Assembly: GCF_014705615.1 (NCBI RefSeq)
Contig: NZ_JACXJA010000003.1
Coordinates: forward strand, 124,001-188,000
Origin: Paenibacillus oceani
GTDB lineage: Bacteria; Bacillota; Bacilli; Paenibacillales; NBRC-103111
Length of the DNA stretch: 64,000 bases
Direction of reading: 5' to 3'
In this document: positions 44,267 to 53,554 of the stretch, piece by piece
How positions within the stretch are numbered: the first letter of the stretch is position 1
Layout: the number at the start of each line of letters is the position of its first letter
Made by a program: the position numbers and the translations under genes
Notes under the pieces: generated by a model
The model's input: only the letters and a program-made list of their open reading frames with translations
Database searches by the model: none
What the model was told of the DNA's origin: nothing

Positions 44267-45151
44267 ATGAAGCGAATCCTCCTGCTCGGAGCGAACGGGC
44301 AGCTCGGCTCCGACATCCGGAGCGTACTGACGGACGCACCGGTCGAGCTGGTGCCGCTGTACCGCCGGGATCTCGACGTGGAGCGGACCGACCGGATCGG
44401 TCCCTTCCTGCGGGAGCTCGGGCCGTTCGACGCGCTGATTAATTGCACCTCCTATCACAAAACCGACGAGTGTGAAGATTATGCGGAGAAAGCGTTCGCC
44501 GTAAACGCGCTCGCTCCGCGGGAGATGGCCCGGCTGTGCGGCGAAACGGGGGCTGTGCTGATTCATTTCACGACCGATTACGTGTTCGATGGACGGAGCC
44601 GGACGCCTTACCGGGAGACGGACCGGACTTCCCCGCTGAACGTATACGGCGTCTCCAAGGCGGCCGGCGAGCACTTCATCGCGGCGTATCACGACCGTTA
44701 CTTCATCTTCCGCGTATCTTCGCTGTTCGGTACGGCCGGAGCGAGCGGCAAGGGCGGCAACTTCGTCGAGACGATGCTCCGGCTTGCCGGCGGAGGATCG
44801 CCGATCCGGGTCGTGGACGATCAGATCATGTCGCCGACGCATACGCTGGATATCGCGGAAACGATCCGGACGTTCGTCGCGGACGTATCCGACTACGGCA
44901 TCTATCACTGCTCCGGGGAAGGCGAGTGCAGCTGGCACGATTTCGCCGCCGAAGTGTTCCGGCAGCGGGGCGTGACGGCGGATTTGCAGCCGGTGCCGAG
45001 CTCCGGCTACAAGACCAAGGCGAGCCGGCCGGCGTACAGCGTGCTCGACAACTCCAAGCTGCGCGCGTTCCGGACGATGCCGCATTGGACGGAGGCGCTC
45101 CGTCGCTATTTCGCAAGAAAAGACGGACTTGCGACTACAGGAGGAGGATGA
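44267..45151 (+). CDS. rmlD: dTDP-4-dehydrorhamnose reductase
   Basis: 294 residues. Reduces the 4-keto group with NADPH to finish dTDP-L-rhamnose. RILLLGANGQLGSDIRSVL, HFTTDYVFDGRSRTPYRETD, NVYGVSKAAGEHF (YxxxK) and IMSPTHTLDIAETIR are characteristic. ATG 44267 is preferred for spacing to GGGGAGGGGA; 44261 is possible. Four-gene order rmlA-rmlC-SDR-rmlD with no rmlB in the window. Confidence 0.93.
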   Translation: MKRILLLGANGQLGSDIRSVLTDAPVELVPLYRRDLDVERTDRIGPFLRELGPFDALINCTSYHKTDECEDYAEKAFAVNALAPREMARLCGETGAVLIHFTTDYVFDGRSRTPYRETDRTSPLNVYGVSKAAGEHFIAAYHDRYFIFRVSSLFGTAGASGKGGNFVETMLRLAGGGSPIRVVDDQIMSPTHTLDIAETIRTFVADVSDYGIYHCSGEGECSWHDFAAEVFRQRGVTADLQPVPSSGYKTKASRPAYSVLDNSKLRAFRTMPHWTEALRRYFARKDGLATTGGG

Positions 45152-45154
45152 GGC

Positions 45155-46291
45155 ATGCGCCGCATAAAGAGACCTAGCGCATACGGGCGGACGCCGGTTC
45201 CGCCTCCGGACGAGGGCGACGCCGGTTGGGAGAACGGCTACCGGGACGGCTGGGCGGAAGGCCGCCACTTGGGGCTGTGCGAATCGATTTATGCCCGGGC
45301 CGCTTCGGCTGAAGCGGTCCGGCGGAACGTCAAGGTGCTGTACGTGAAGGCGGACGGGGCTCCTTATGCGGCGCTCGACCAGGGAATCGAAGATGCTCTG
45401 CGGGCGTCCGTCCGCGAGGTTGTCGTCGTATCGCCCGAGCAGGACGTCGTGCCGCTGGCCGAGGAGGCGAAGCCCGACCTCGTGCTCGTGCTGGATGCGA
45501 TCGGCCGCTCGTTCCCGACCGGACAGATCGATGCGATGCGGGCGAGGGGGCTTCGGACCGCCGTCTGGCTGCCCGACGATCCTTACCATTCCGACAAGAC
45601 GGCCGCGATCGCGCCTCATTACGATTACGTGTTTACTCTGGAAGCCAGCTGCGTGCCGTTTTATCAGTCGCTCGGCTGTCCGCGCGTGTATTACTTGCCC
45701 TTCGGCGTCAATCCCCGCTTCATCCGCCATACGCGGCCGGATCTGGCGTACCGCAGCGACATCTGCTTTGTAGGCAGCGCGTTCTGGAACCGGGCCGCTT
45801 TCTTCGACGAAATCGCCGAATATTTGGCCGGCAAGCGACTGAGGATAATCGGCTGGTGGTGGGACCGGATGCGCAACTACCGCTTGCTGGAGGATAAAAT
45901 TCACGGCGTCTGGCTGTCGCCGGAAGAGACGGCGAAACATTACAGCGGAGCGAAAATCGTCATCAATCTCCACCGGTCGGCGGACGATGCGTCCCACAAC
46001 GCGAACAGCCGGAATATTCCCGCCCATTCCGTAAACCCGCGGCTGTTCGAAATATCCGCTTGCGCCTCGCTGCAGCTGGTTGACGAAAGGCTGGAGCTTC
46101 CGGCCTTATATACGCCCGGACGCGACATCGCCACGTTCGCCACGCCGGCAGAGCTGGTGGACAAAATCGAATATTATTTGAACCACGAGGAAGAAAGGCG
46201 GGAAATGATACAAAGGGGATTGTACCGCACCGTGACGGAACATACGTACCACAACCGGCTCCAGCGGCTGCTGGAGATCGTGTCCGGCTAG
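45155..46291 (+). CDS. CgeB-family spore-maturation glycosyltransferase 1
   Basis: 378 residues. Opens with a short basic stretch (RRIKRPSAYGR), then a Gly/Tyr/Trp motif (GWENGYRDGWAEGRHLGLCE). The rest is a CgeB-type GT-B protein: RTAVWLPDDPYHSD, YDYVFTLEASCVPFYQSLGC, ICFVGSAFWNRAAFF and VNPRLFEISACASLQLVDER. In B. subtilis CgeB shapes the outermost spore layer. Paralogue of the next gene. GGAGGAGGATG lies before the ATG. It likely glycosylates a spore surface component. Confidence 0.88.
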   Translation: MRRIKRPSAYGRTPVPPPDEGDAGWENGYRDGWAEGRHLGLCESIYARAASAEAVRRNVKVLYVKADGAPYAALDQGIEDALRASVREVVVVSPEQDVVPLAEEAKPDLVLVLDAIGRSFPTGQIDAMRARGLRTAVWLPDDPYHSDKTAAIAPHYDYVFTLEASCVPFYQSLGCPRVYYLPFGVNPRFIRHTRPDLAYRSDICFVGSAFWNRAAFFDEIAEYLAGKRLRIIGWWWDRMRNYRLLEDKIHGVWLSPEETAKHYSGAKIVINLHRSADDASHNANSRNIPAHSVNPRLFEISACASLQLVDERLELPALYTPGRDIATFATPAELVDKIEYYLNHEEERREMIQRGLYRTVTEHTYHNRLQRLLEIVSG

Positions 46292-46316
46292 TCTGGATCA
46301 GAGGGGGGGAACAAGC

Positions 46317-47408
46317 GTGACCGGAAGGAAAACCGCCGCCGCTCCCGGCTGGGAAGCCGGATACCGGGCCGGCTGGAGCGAAGGATTCCGTCTAGGCAGA
46401 TGCGCTTCGATCGTCCGCCAGACAGGGTATGAGCCTCCCGCGATGGAGGTTAGCGTCCTCTACGTCCAATCCGGGCTCTGGTCGTACGACCCGCTGGATC
46501 AAGGGATTATCGCGGCCTTGCGCCGTCTTGTCCGCGACGTGCATGTCGCCGTTCCGGGGGACGATGTGGCCGGTCTGGCGGCTGCCGTCCGGCCGGATCT
46601 CGTGCTTGCCTTGAACTCGGTCGAATGCCTAGGCGTCGGCCAGGTAGACGCGATTCGCGCCATGGGAATCCGCACGGCCGTCTGGTTTACCGACGATCCG
46701 TATTATTCGAACGTGACCGGCGGCATCGCCGTCCACTACGACTATGTGTTTACGCTGGAAGAAGCTTGCGTCGCATTTTACCGGGAGCGCGGCTGTTCCC
46801 GGGTGCACCATCTGCCGTTCGGGGCGAATACGGCTTATTACGCCCCGAGGCGCGCCAATCCGAAATATGCGTCGGACATCTGCTTTATCGGCAGCGCCTT
46901 CCAAGGCCGTGCCGCCCTATTCGACCGGATCGCTCCGTATTTGCGCGGCAAATCGGTATTTATCGCGGGATATTGGTGGGACCGGATGACGAATTACGCG
47001 ATGCTCGCGGACCAGATCCGGCTCGGTACATGGATCTCTCCGGAGGAAACCGCCCTGTATTACAACTCGGCCAAAATCGTCATCAACTTGCATCGTGCCA
47101 TCGATGACGAAACGAAACAAAATTCGCTGGGCATCGCCGCACGCTCCGTCAACCCGAGAAGCTTCGAGATCGGCGCCTGCGCGGCGTTCCAGCTGACCGA
47201 TACGCGGGAGCAGACCGCCGCCGCTTTCGTGCCGGACGTCGAGGTTGCCGTCTACTCCTCTCCGGAGGAGCTGATCGAGAAGGCGGAGTATTACTTGAGC
47301 CGGGACGAGGAGCGGAGAGAGATCGCGCTGCGCGGCTTCTCCCGTACGATGCGCGAGCATACGTATCCGCGGCGTGTCCGGCAGCTGCTGGACGCCGTCT
47401 TCGCCTGA
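46317..47408 (+). CDS. CgeB-family spore-maturation glycosyltransferase 2
   Basis: 363 residues, GTG start after GAGGGGGGGAAC. Same architecture as its neighbour: GWEAGYRAGWSEGFRLGRCA motif, then RTAVWFTDDPYYSN, YDYVFTLEEACVAFYRERGC, ICFIGSAFQGRAALFDRI and VNPRSFEIGACAAFQLTDTR. The tandem paralogues retain the Gly/Tyr/Trp motif, so that motif is functional rather than accidental. Donor and acceptor unknown. Confidence 0.88.
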   Translation: MTGRKTAAAPGWEAGYRAGWSEGFRLGRCASIVRQTGYEPPAMEVSVLYVQSGLWSYDPLDQGIIAALRRLVRDVHVAVPGDDVAGLAAAVRPDLVLALNSVECLGVGQVDAIRAMGIRTAVWFTDDPYYSNVTGGIAVHYDYVFTLEEACVAFYRERGCSRVHHLPFGANTAYYAPRRANPKYASDICFIGSAFQGRAALFDRIAPYLRGKSVFIAGYWWDRMTNYAMLADQIRLGTWISPEETALYYNSAKIVINLHRAIDDETKQNSLGIAARSVNPRSFEIGACAAFQLTDTREQTAAAFVPDVEVAVYSSPEELIEKAEYYLSRDEERREIALRGFSRTMREHTYPRRVRQLLDAVFA

Positions 47409-47511
47409 TCCCGGCGGCAAATTGGATGATTGTCCCCGGCACGGATGGCCGGGGGACGAATACGATATGGGGAATCGCCAGCATATCCCTTTACAGAAGG
47501 TGGTGACCGTA

Positions 47512-48531
47512 TTGCCACGACCCGTTTTGCGGAGAAGCAAGACGCTGATGAGACGGAAATGGCGGCTGAGGCGCAAGCGGCTGCGGAAGCCGTCCGCCCG
47601 GCTGCAGATCGCGACAGGCGGAGCGGCCGGTTCTGTCTCCTATAATGAAGGCTACAATTCAGGCTACAACGGCGGATACGATAAAGGCCATGAAGACGGG
47701 TACCGGCAAGGCCGGTACGACGGAGAATCGCGGAACGAATGGAAGGAAGGCGTCGAAAGTCTGATCGACTCGTTCATTCCGGATTACGAGGTGCTCGCGG
47801 ATTTTACCGCCGAACAGATTGTGGTGGCGGGAGTCGAGAGCCTGCGTTCGCGATTCCGCCATCTGCTGACGCCGGACGAACTGGGCGGCAGGGTGCTGCA
47901 CGCGCTGGAGACGCGGACTCCGTTCTCTCTCGTGAGACTGGGGGACGGAGAGCTGCTGACGCTCGCGCAGGAAACGGTGCTTAGCGTGCAGCAGGTTCAG
48001 GAGCAGGGATCGTTTCTCGGCTATGCGGGCGTGAACGTTCCCGACCTGGAGGCGCGCGACCGTCTCCGGGATGCGGTCCGCCAAGCGACGGTCGTAGGCA
48101 TTCCCAAGCTGAGGGTGCGCAACTACCAGCCGCTGGCCATGGCTGTATTCAGGGCGCACGGCATCGAGCTCGATTCGCTGACGCTGACCGATTCGCTGAT
48201 CAATTATTACTTGTATCAGGCCGGGTATTTGTCGAGAATTACGAGCGGCAGGCGGGTGCTCGTCGTCGGAACGCTGGCGGAGCCGCTGTCCAATTATTTG
48301 CGGGGCTGCGGCGTGAACGTGGCGGCATGGGTCTCCCCGGTCGACGGAGTCAAGGACGTGCCGCGCGTCATGCAAGAAATCGCAGCTCACAGCTTCGACA
48401 TCGCCTTCGTGGCGGCGGGCGTAGCGGCGGTGCTGATCTCGCAGCGGATCGCGTCCGAGCTCGGCAAAGTGGCGATCGATTTCGGCCATTTGGCCAACTC
48501 GATGCTGAAGGGTGAGGCGCCTTTCAAATGA
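47512..48531 (+). CDS. GT-D-fold glycosyltransferase with basic tail and GY repeat
   Basis: 339 residues, TTG start with AAGGTGGTGACC upstream. Three modules: about 1-30 hyper-basic (LMRRKWRLRRKRLRKPSARL); about 42-70 Tyr/Gly repeat (SYNEGYNSGYNGGYDKGHED); about 110-339 a GT-D/DUF1792 domain (TPFSLVRLGDGELLTLAQET, and near the end AVLISQRIASELGKVAIDFG with HLANSML). The GT-D fold was defined in the Fap1 serine-rich repeat glycoprotein system of streptococci, so a role in glycosylating the repeat fibre is reasonable. Clearest example of the three-part design. Confidence 0.85.
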   Translation: MPRPVLRRSKTLMRRKWRLRRKRLRKPSARLQIATGGAAGSVSYNEGYNSGYNGGYDKGHEDGYRQGRYDGESRNEWKEGVESLIDSFIPDYEVLADFTAEQIVVAGVESLRSRFRHLLTPDELGGRVLHALETRTPFSLVRLGDGELLTLAQETVLSVQQVQEQGSFLGYAGVNVPDLEARDRLRDAVRQATVVGIPKLRVRNYQPLAMAVFRAHGIELDSLTLTDSLINYYLYQAGYLSRITSGRRVLVVGTLAEPLSNYLRGCGVNVAAWVSPVDGVKDVPRVMQEIAAHSFDIAFVAAGVAAVLISQRIASELGKVAIDFGHLANSMLKGEAPFK

Positions 48532-48586
48532 AGACCGCTTAGGCGCATTGCCCGGAGGCTACCCGGCAGAAAGGAGGGAATTCAAG

Positions 48587-49951
48587 GTGCGGGCCAAACA
48601 AAGCAAGGATGCCCGGAAGCGGGCCGCCCTGAACGCGGTTTACGACAATGCCTACAATACGGGCTATAACAGCGGACATTCGCACGGCTACAGCCTCGGA
48701 TTTCAAAAAGGCAGCGATGCGTTCGCCGCCGGCTTCGAAGGTACGAGCATCGTTATTCCGACTTACAATCAGCATAAATATGTCGCCGAATGCATCGAGA
48801 GCATCGGAGCGTATACACCCGAGCCGCATGAAATCATTATTATCGACAACGGTTCGACGGACGGAACCGCAGATTACTTGCGGTCGTTGAAGCGCGGAAC
48901 GGTCCGCTATAAAATATTCGACCGCAATCTCGGCTTCGCCGGCGGGGTCAACCAAGGGCTGATGATGGCGCGCGGCTCGACGATCATGTTTCTGAACAAC
49001 GATACGATCGTTACCCGGGGGTGGCTGTTCAATCTGCTCGCCTGTCTGCACGGCAGCGGCCGGTATGGACTCGTCGGCCCGGTTACCAACTACATTAGCG
49101 GAGAGCAACTGATCGAGACGAGTTACGGCTCGATTGAAGAGATGCACCGGTTTGCCGCCACGATCAACCGGTCCGATCGGGCGATGTGGACGGCGACTGG
49201 CAGGCTGACGGGATTTTGCGTATTGATGCGAAGAGACGTGTTCCAGAGGCTCGGCTACTTGGACGAAGGGTTCGAAATCGGCAACTGCGAGGATGACGAT
49301 TACGGGTACCGCTGCCGTCTGATGGGACTGGGCCTGGTGATCGCCCGCGATACGTTCATCCATCATGTGGGGAGCACGACGATCAAAACGTTGACGCCCG
49401 AGCAGTTCGATGAAGTATACGGGAGAAATCTCGCGTTTTACTCCGACAAATGGGGCGAGACGCATTCGCTGCTGAACGAAACGTCCGGTCACTGGAGCGA
49501 CAAGCTGCTAGGCATGAAAGACTTCTATCCGTCCCATGTGACCGTCAGGGGCGCCGGGCCGGCCGCATACTGGATCGAGAACGGCTTGCGCCGTCCGCTC
49601 GAGCGTTCCGAAGGGGCCGATGCCACGAGGGTGTCGCAGATCGATCTGCGCAACTGGCCGATGGGCGAAGTTATATCGCTGCAGGAATGGCAGGCCAAGC
49701 TGGCGAAGCTGCAGTCCGCTGTCCGCAAGGAAGGCGATCCGCTTCACGAAGGGGCCGTCGTACAGACGCCGGACGGAGCTCTCCACCAGCACCGCAGCGG
49801 CGCGCTGCACCGTCTGATCACCGGTTGGGTTACGAAGGTATGGAATCTGGACCGGTACGCCGTCCAGGCTTTGTCCGAATCCGAGGCGTTACGCTTCGCT
49901 ACCGGCTTGCCCGTTATCGCTCCGCCCGTGATCCGGGCCGACAACCTGTAA
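48587..49951 (+). CDS. GT2 glycosyltransferase with GY repeat and extra C-terminal domain
   Basis: 454 residues, GTG start after AAAGGAGGG. Residues 1-20 are basic, about 18-50 are the Tyr/Gly repeat (VYDNAYNTGYNSGHSHGYSL). About 55-290 is GT2 (TSIVIPTYNQHKYVAECIES, EIIIIDNGSTDGTADYL, MFLNNDTIVTRGW, EIGNCEDDDYGYRCRLMG). About 320-454 is an added domain of unknown role (AAYWIENGLRRPLERSEGAD). The GT2 part is paralogous to 41123-41860. Confidence 0.87.
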   Translation: MRAKQSKDARKRAALNAVYDNAYNTGYNSGHSHGYSLGFQKGSDAFAAGFEGTSIVIPTYNQHKYVAECIESIGAYTPEPHEIIIIDNGSTDGTADYLRSLKRGTVRYKIFDRNLGFAGGVNQGLMMARGSTIMFLNNDTIVTRGWLFNLLACLHGSGRYGLVGPVTNYISGEQLIETSYGSIEEMHRFAATINRSDRAMWTATGRLTGFCVLMRRDVFQRLGYLDEGFEIGNCEDDDYGYRCRLMGLGLVIARDTFIHHVGSTTIKTLTPEQFDEVYGRNLAFYSDKWGETHSLLNETSGHWSDKLLGMKDFYPSHVTVRGAGPAAYWIENGLRRPLERSEGADATRVSQIDLRNWPMGEVISLQEWQAKLAKLQSAVRKEGDPLHEGAVVQTPDGALHQHRSGALHRLITGWVTKVWNLDRYAVQALSESEALRFATGLPVIAPPVIRADNL

Positions 49952-49962
49952 GGAGGGATCTT

Positions 49963-50223
49963 ATGACCGTACAACGCAAAAAACATCCGGGAAGCAAGCG
50001 GAAAACCAAACGGGCGGCGCGTCCGCGTTCCCGGAACCGAAGCAGGCTGCTCCGGCGGGGCAAGCGGCGCCGGTCGATCCGGCGGGGACCGGTACGGACG
50101 CGAGGGCCCGCGGGCACGATGCTGAGTTACGACGAGGGGTATAACCGCGGTTACGACGAAGGGTTCGACGCAGGCTTCTCCCAAGCGTTCGAGGAAGGCT
50201 ATCAGCACGCCTATGCTTCCTAA
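49963..50223 (+). CDS. Stand-alone basic-tail plus GY-repeat protein (86 aa)
   Basis: 86 residues. Residues 1-50: about half Arg/Lys (RSRNRSRLLRRGKRRRSIRR). Residues about 54-85: SYDEGYNRGYDEGFDAGFSQ then AFEEGYQHAY. No enzymatic domain. It is exactly the N-terminal tag of the neighbouring glycosyltransferases as an independent gene, with AAGGAGGG before the ATG. By composition it resembles small Tyr- or Arg/Lys-rich spore coat proteins (CotC/CotG type), which can be cross-linked. It is a candidate structural anchor for the tagged enzymes. Not recognised as a known family. Confidence 0.75.
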   Translation: MTVQRKKHPGSKRKTKRAARPRSRNRSRLLRRGKRRRSIRRGPVRTRGPAGTMLSYDEGYNRGYDEGFDAGFSQAFEEGYQHAYAS

Positions 50224-50243
50224 CGCCTGCAGCGCTGATTACG

Positions 50244-50287
50244 AGAGGGATCCAGAGCCGGAAAGCCAGCCGGCTAGGGATCCCTCT
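50244..50287. terminator. Bidirectional terminator between convergent genes
   Basis: Stem AGAGGGATCC / GGATCCCTCT with an inner GCCGG..CCGGC stem. It lies 20 bases after the plus-strand stop and 3 bases from the end of the minus-strand gene. Confidence 0.7.
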
Positions 50288-50289
50288 GT

Positions 50290-50811
50290 TCATTCCACGT
50301 TCGGCATATACTCGCGTCTTGCAAAGTCGAACAAAATTTTTTGGACGATTTTAATACCGTCCTTTGATTGGATCAGCTCCATCCCTTCTCCCGACCGGAG
50401 CAGATGAACGGCGATTTCGCTCCGGGCGGCTCCGCCGTGCAGCTGCTTTACGAAGCTTTTCATGCCTGGGCTGTCCGCTTTTCTGCCAAGCAGTTCCTCA
50501 TACAGCCCCTGCACGTATTTATCGGGAGAGCGAGTGTACAGATCGCGGAAAATATCGGCCGCCGACGGGCGCCTTTTGCCGGATGTGGATGACGGGCCGG
50601 AGCGGTACAGCTGCTCCGCCTCTTCGCTTCTCATCAGCGAGGCGAGCACGTTTAGTTTCGACGTTCCGGCATGCAGCTGGCGCACGTAACTATCCAGACC
50701 GTCCGGGTCGGGGGCCCGGTTCAGCAGCTCCCGGTAGCAAGCGGCCACGAATTTGTGATGGTTCTTCTGGTACACCTTCCTCAAGATTTCGATCATCCTC
50801 AGCCTGCGCAT
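50290..50811 (-). CDS. Two-repeat DUF4214 protein 1
   Basis: 173 residues with two DUF4214-type helical repeats: FVAACYRELLNRAPDPDGLD (about 18-65), and YVQGLYEELLGRKADSPGMK (about 98-145). Each continues to an LxSLMRSEEAEQL-type helix. DUF4214 domains are found in S-layer, adhesin and glycosylation-associated proteins; no activity is known. Start 50811 is preferred for AAGGTGG upstream over 50892. A CATAAATTA at 50938-50930 (minus) resembles a mother-cell -10 without a -35. Related to 58866-59363. Confidence 0.8.
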   Translation of the reverse strand: MRRLRMIEILRKVYQKNHHKFVAACYRELLNRAPDPDGLDSYVRQLHAGTSKLNVLASLMRSEEAEQLYRSGPSSTSGKRRPSAADIFRDLYTRSPDKYVQGLYEELLGRKADSPGMKSFVKQLHGGAARSEIAVHLLRSGEGMELIQSKDGIKIVQKILFDFARREYMPNVE

Positions 50812-51015
50812 AGTAACTTCCCACCTTTGTGCGGTTCTTCGATTCCGTCCGGCGGGCCGGGACCGGGGAACAACGGCCGTTTCACCGTGCAAGCCGCTGA
50901 AACGGTTTCTTCGGACAGACCCTTAATGCTAATTTATGGAGTGTCGTCGTCTCCGGCTTGGATACGTACCCGCTGCGGGCGCGCATATTTTGCCGGACCC
51001 GATGTAGTTGTCTAT

Positions 51016-51043
51016 ACGCACATGCTCCCGTTTACATATCGTA
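51016..51043 (+). promoter_or_regulatory. SigK-like promoter of fcl
   Basis: ACG (51016-51018), 16-base spacer, CATATCGTA (51035-51043); 43 bases before the fcl ATG. Same arrangement as at 33357-33384 and, on the minus strand, 16412-16385. Confidence 0.6.
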
Positions 51044-51044
51044 A

Positions 51045-52019
<975 letters not shown>

Positions 52020-52058
52020 CTTGTGTTTACTATCTTGTTATGCAGGGAGGTTCCGAAG

Positions 52059-53345
52059 ATGGCCCGCAACGATACCGAATCGTCCCCTAAACCGCTCGTC
52101 TCCGTCGTTACCCCTTCCTACCAGCAGGGCCCGTTCATCCGCGAAACGATCGAGAGCATCGTCAGCCAAGACTATCCCAACGTGGAGCTCATCGTGGTGG
52201 ACGGCGGGTCCAAGGATGAAACGGTGGCTATTTTGGAGAAATATGCCCGGCGGTACGGCGACCGGTTCCGCTATATATCCGAGAAGGACCGCGGACAGTC
52301 GCATGCGCTTAACAAAGGGCTGGCTCTGGCCCGAGGCGAAATCATCGGCTGGCTCAACTCGGACGATACGTACTGGCCGAAGGCGATACCCCGAGCCGTG
52401 GACAGCTTGAGAAAACACCCGGAGTACGGTCTCGTATACGGCAAAGCGAATCATACGGACCGCAACAACCAGTTGCTGAGGCCGTATCCCGTCGATCCGT
52501 CCGTCGACCGGGTCCGTCTGTTCGACGTCTGCACCGTGTGCCAGCCCGCCGTTTTCATTCGCAAGAAGGTGCTGGATGATGTGGGGCCGATCGACGAAAG
52601 CTTGCAATTTTGTATGGATTACGACCTGTGGATGCGCATATCGGCCAAATACCGGTTCGGTTATATCGACGAGGTGCTGGCCAATTCGCGGCTTCACGAC
52701 GATTGCAAAAGCATGAAGCAGTATTTCTCCGTCGGCCTGCCGGAAATTATCCGCTCCAGCCTGAAAAACTACGGGACGGTCTCGAACAACTGGATCATCC
52801 AGTTTATCGCGCATCATCTGCCGGAAGGTCCGGGGTGGCTGATGGAGAAGCTGCATTCGTTCCGCTTGTTCGGCGGAGGGCACCGGATCGTATCCTCCAA
52901 CCGGTTCGAAGACGGCTGGGCCCCTCCAGGCTACACGCTGGAAATCAACAGCGACGGTTCGCCGGATGCGAAATGGCTGCTGATCGAAGGGGATCACCTG
53001 CTCCCCAAGGTAGCGAAAAAAGCGGGCGATCTCGAGCTGACCGTGCGGGTGAACGGCCGCCGCCTGCAGGAGACGAAGACGGGCGAAGGCGCATTCACTC
53101 TGAAAATCCCGCTGGAGGGCAGAGCGGATTCGTATTCGGTCGACATCCGGGCGAATACGTCGTTCGTCCCGGCTCAGCTGGACATGAACGACGACCGCCG
53201 CCGGCTCAGCTATCGGGTGAACGGAGCGGTGCCGCTGACGCAAGCCGGCATGGAGCTGTACGACGTGCTGAAGGAAGACCCGGCCTCGGCCGGCCACTGG
53301 CTGGTGAAGCACCGGAAATCCGAGAAAAAATCGAGGCGGAAGTAA
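52059..53345 (+). CDS. GT2 glycosyltransferase with C-terminal beta domain
   Basis: 428 residues. GT-A domain about 10-240: VSVVTPSYQQGPFIRETIES, VELIVVDGGSKDETVAIL, IIGWLNSDDTYWPKAI and SLQFCMDYDLWMRI. Residues about 280-410 form a beta-rich added domain (LLIEGDHLLPKVAKKAGDLE). The protein ends in a short basic tail (KHRKSEKKSRRK). ATG 52059 is chosen for GGGAGG; 52023 lacks one. It lies inside the GDP-fucose gene group, so it may be the fucosyl- or mannosyltransferase. Confidence 0.87.
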   Translation: MARNDTESSPKPLVSVVTPSYQQGPFIRETIESIVSQDYPNVELIVVDGGSKDETVAILEKYARRYGDRFRYISEKDRGQSHALNKGLALARGEIIGWLNSDDTYWPKAIPRAVDSLRKHPEYGLVYGKANHTDRNNQLLRPYPVDPSVDRVRLFDVCTVCQPAVFIRKKVLDDVGPIDESLQFCMDYDLWMRISAKYRFGYIDEVLANSRLHDDCKSMKQYFSVGLPEIIRSSLKNYGTVSNNWIIQFIAHHLPEGPGWLMEKLHSFRLFGGGHRIVSSNRFEDGWAPPGYTLEINSDGSPDAKWLLIEGDHLLPKVAKKAGDLELTVRVNGRRLQETKTGEGAFTLKIPLEGRADSYSVDIRANTSFVPAQLDMNDDRRRLSYRVNGAVPLTQAGMELYDVLKEDPASAGHWLVKHRKSEKKSRRK

Positions 53346-53554
53346 GGCGACCTGCCGGGCTGGACGGATTGCGCCGGATCGTAGCTTCCGCTCCGCCGCG
53401 GGCCGTCGTCCGATGAAGGACAAATGCCGATTTTTGCGTTGTATCCGCAATATGTCCATGTTCGGCATAGTCGTCTTGCATACTATATACCTAGTTTAGT
53501 GGCTGCTTACACCAACTTCGAATTTTGGATGCCGCAGCAAAGGAGGGAAGCGAT

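Noticed and set aside
44183-46027. 614-residue minus-strand frame opposite rmlD and the first cgeB-like gene
   Set aside because: Shadow of two strongly supported genes; no start signal.
53479-53487. CATACTATA before manC as a fourth SigK promoter
   Set aside because: The -10 fits, but there is no AC at the right distance; the same applies to CATATGGTA (59574), CATATAGTA (28799 and, minus strand, 12418-12410) and CATAAATTA (minus strand, 50938).
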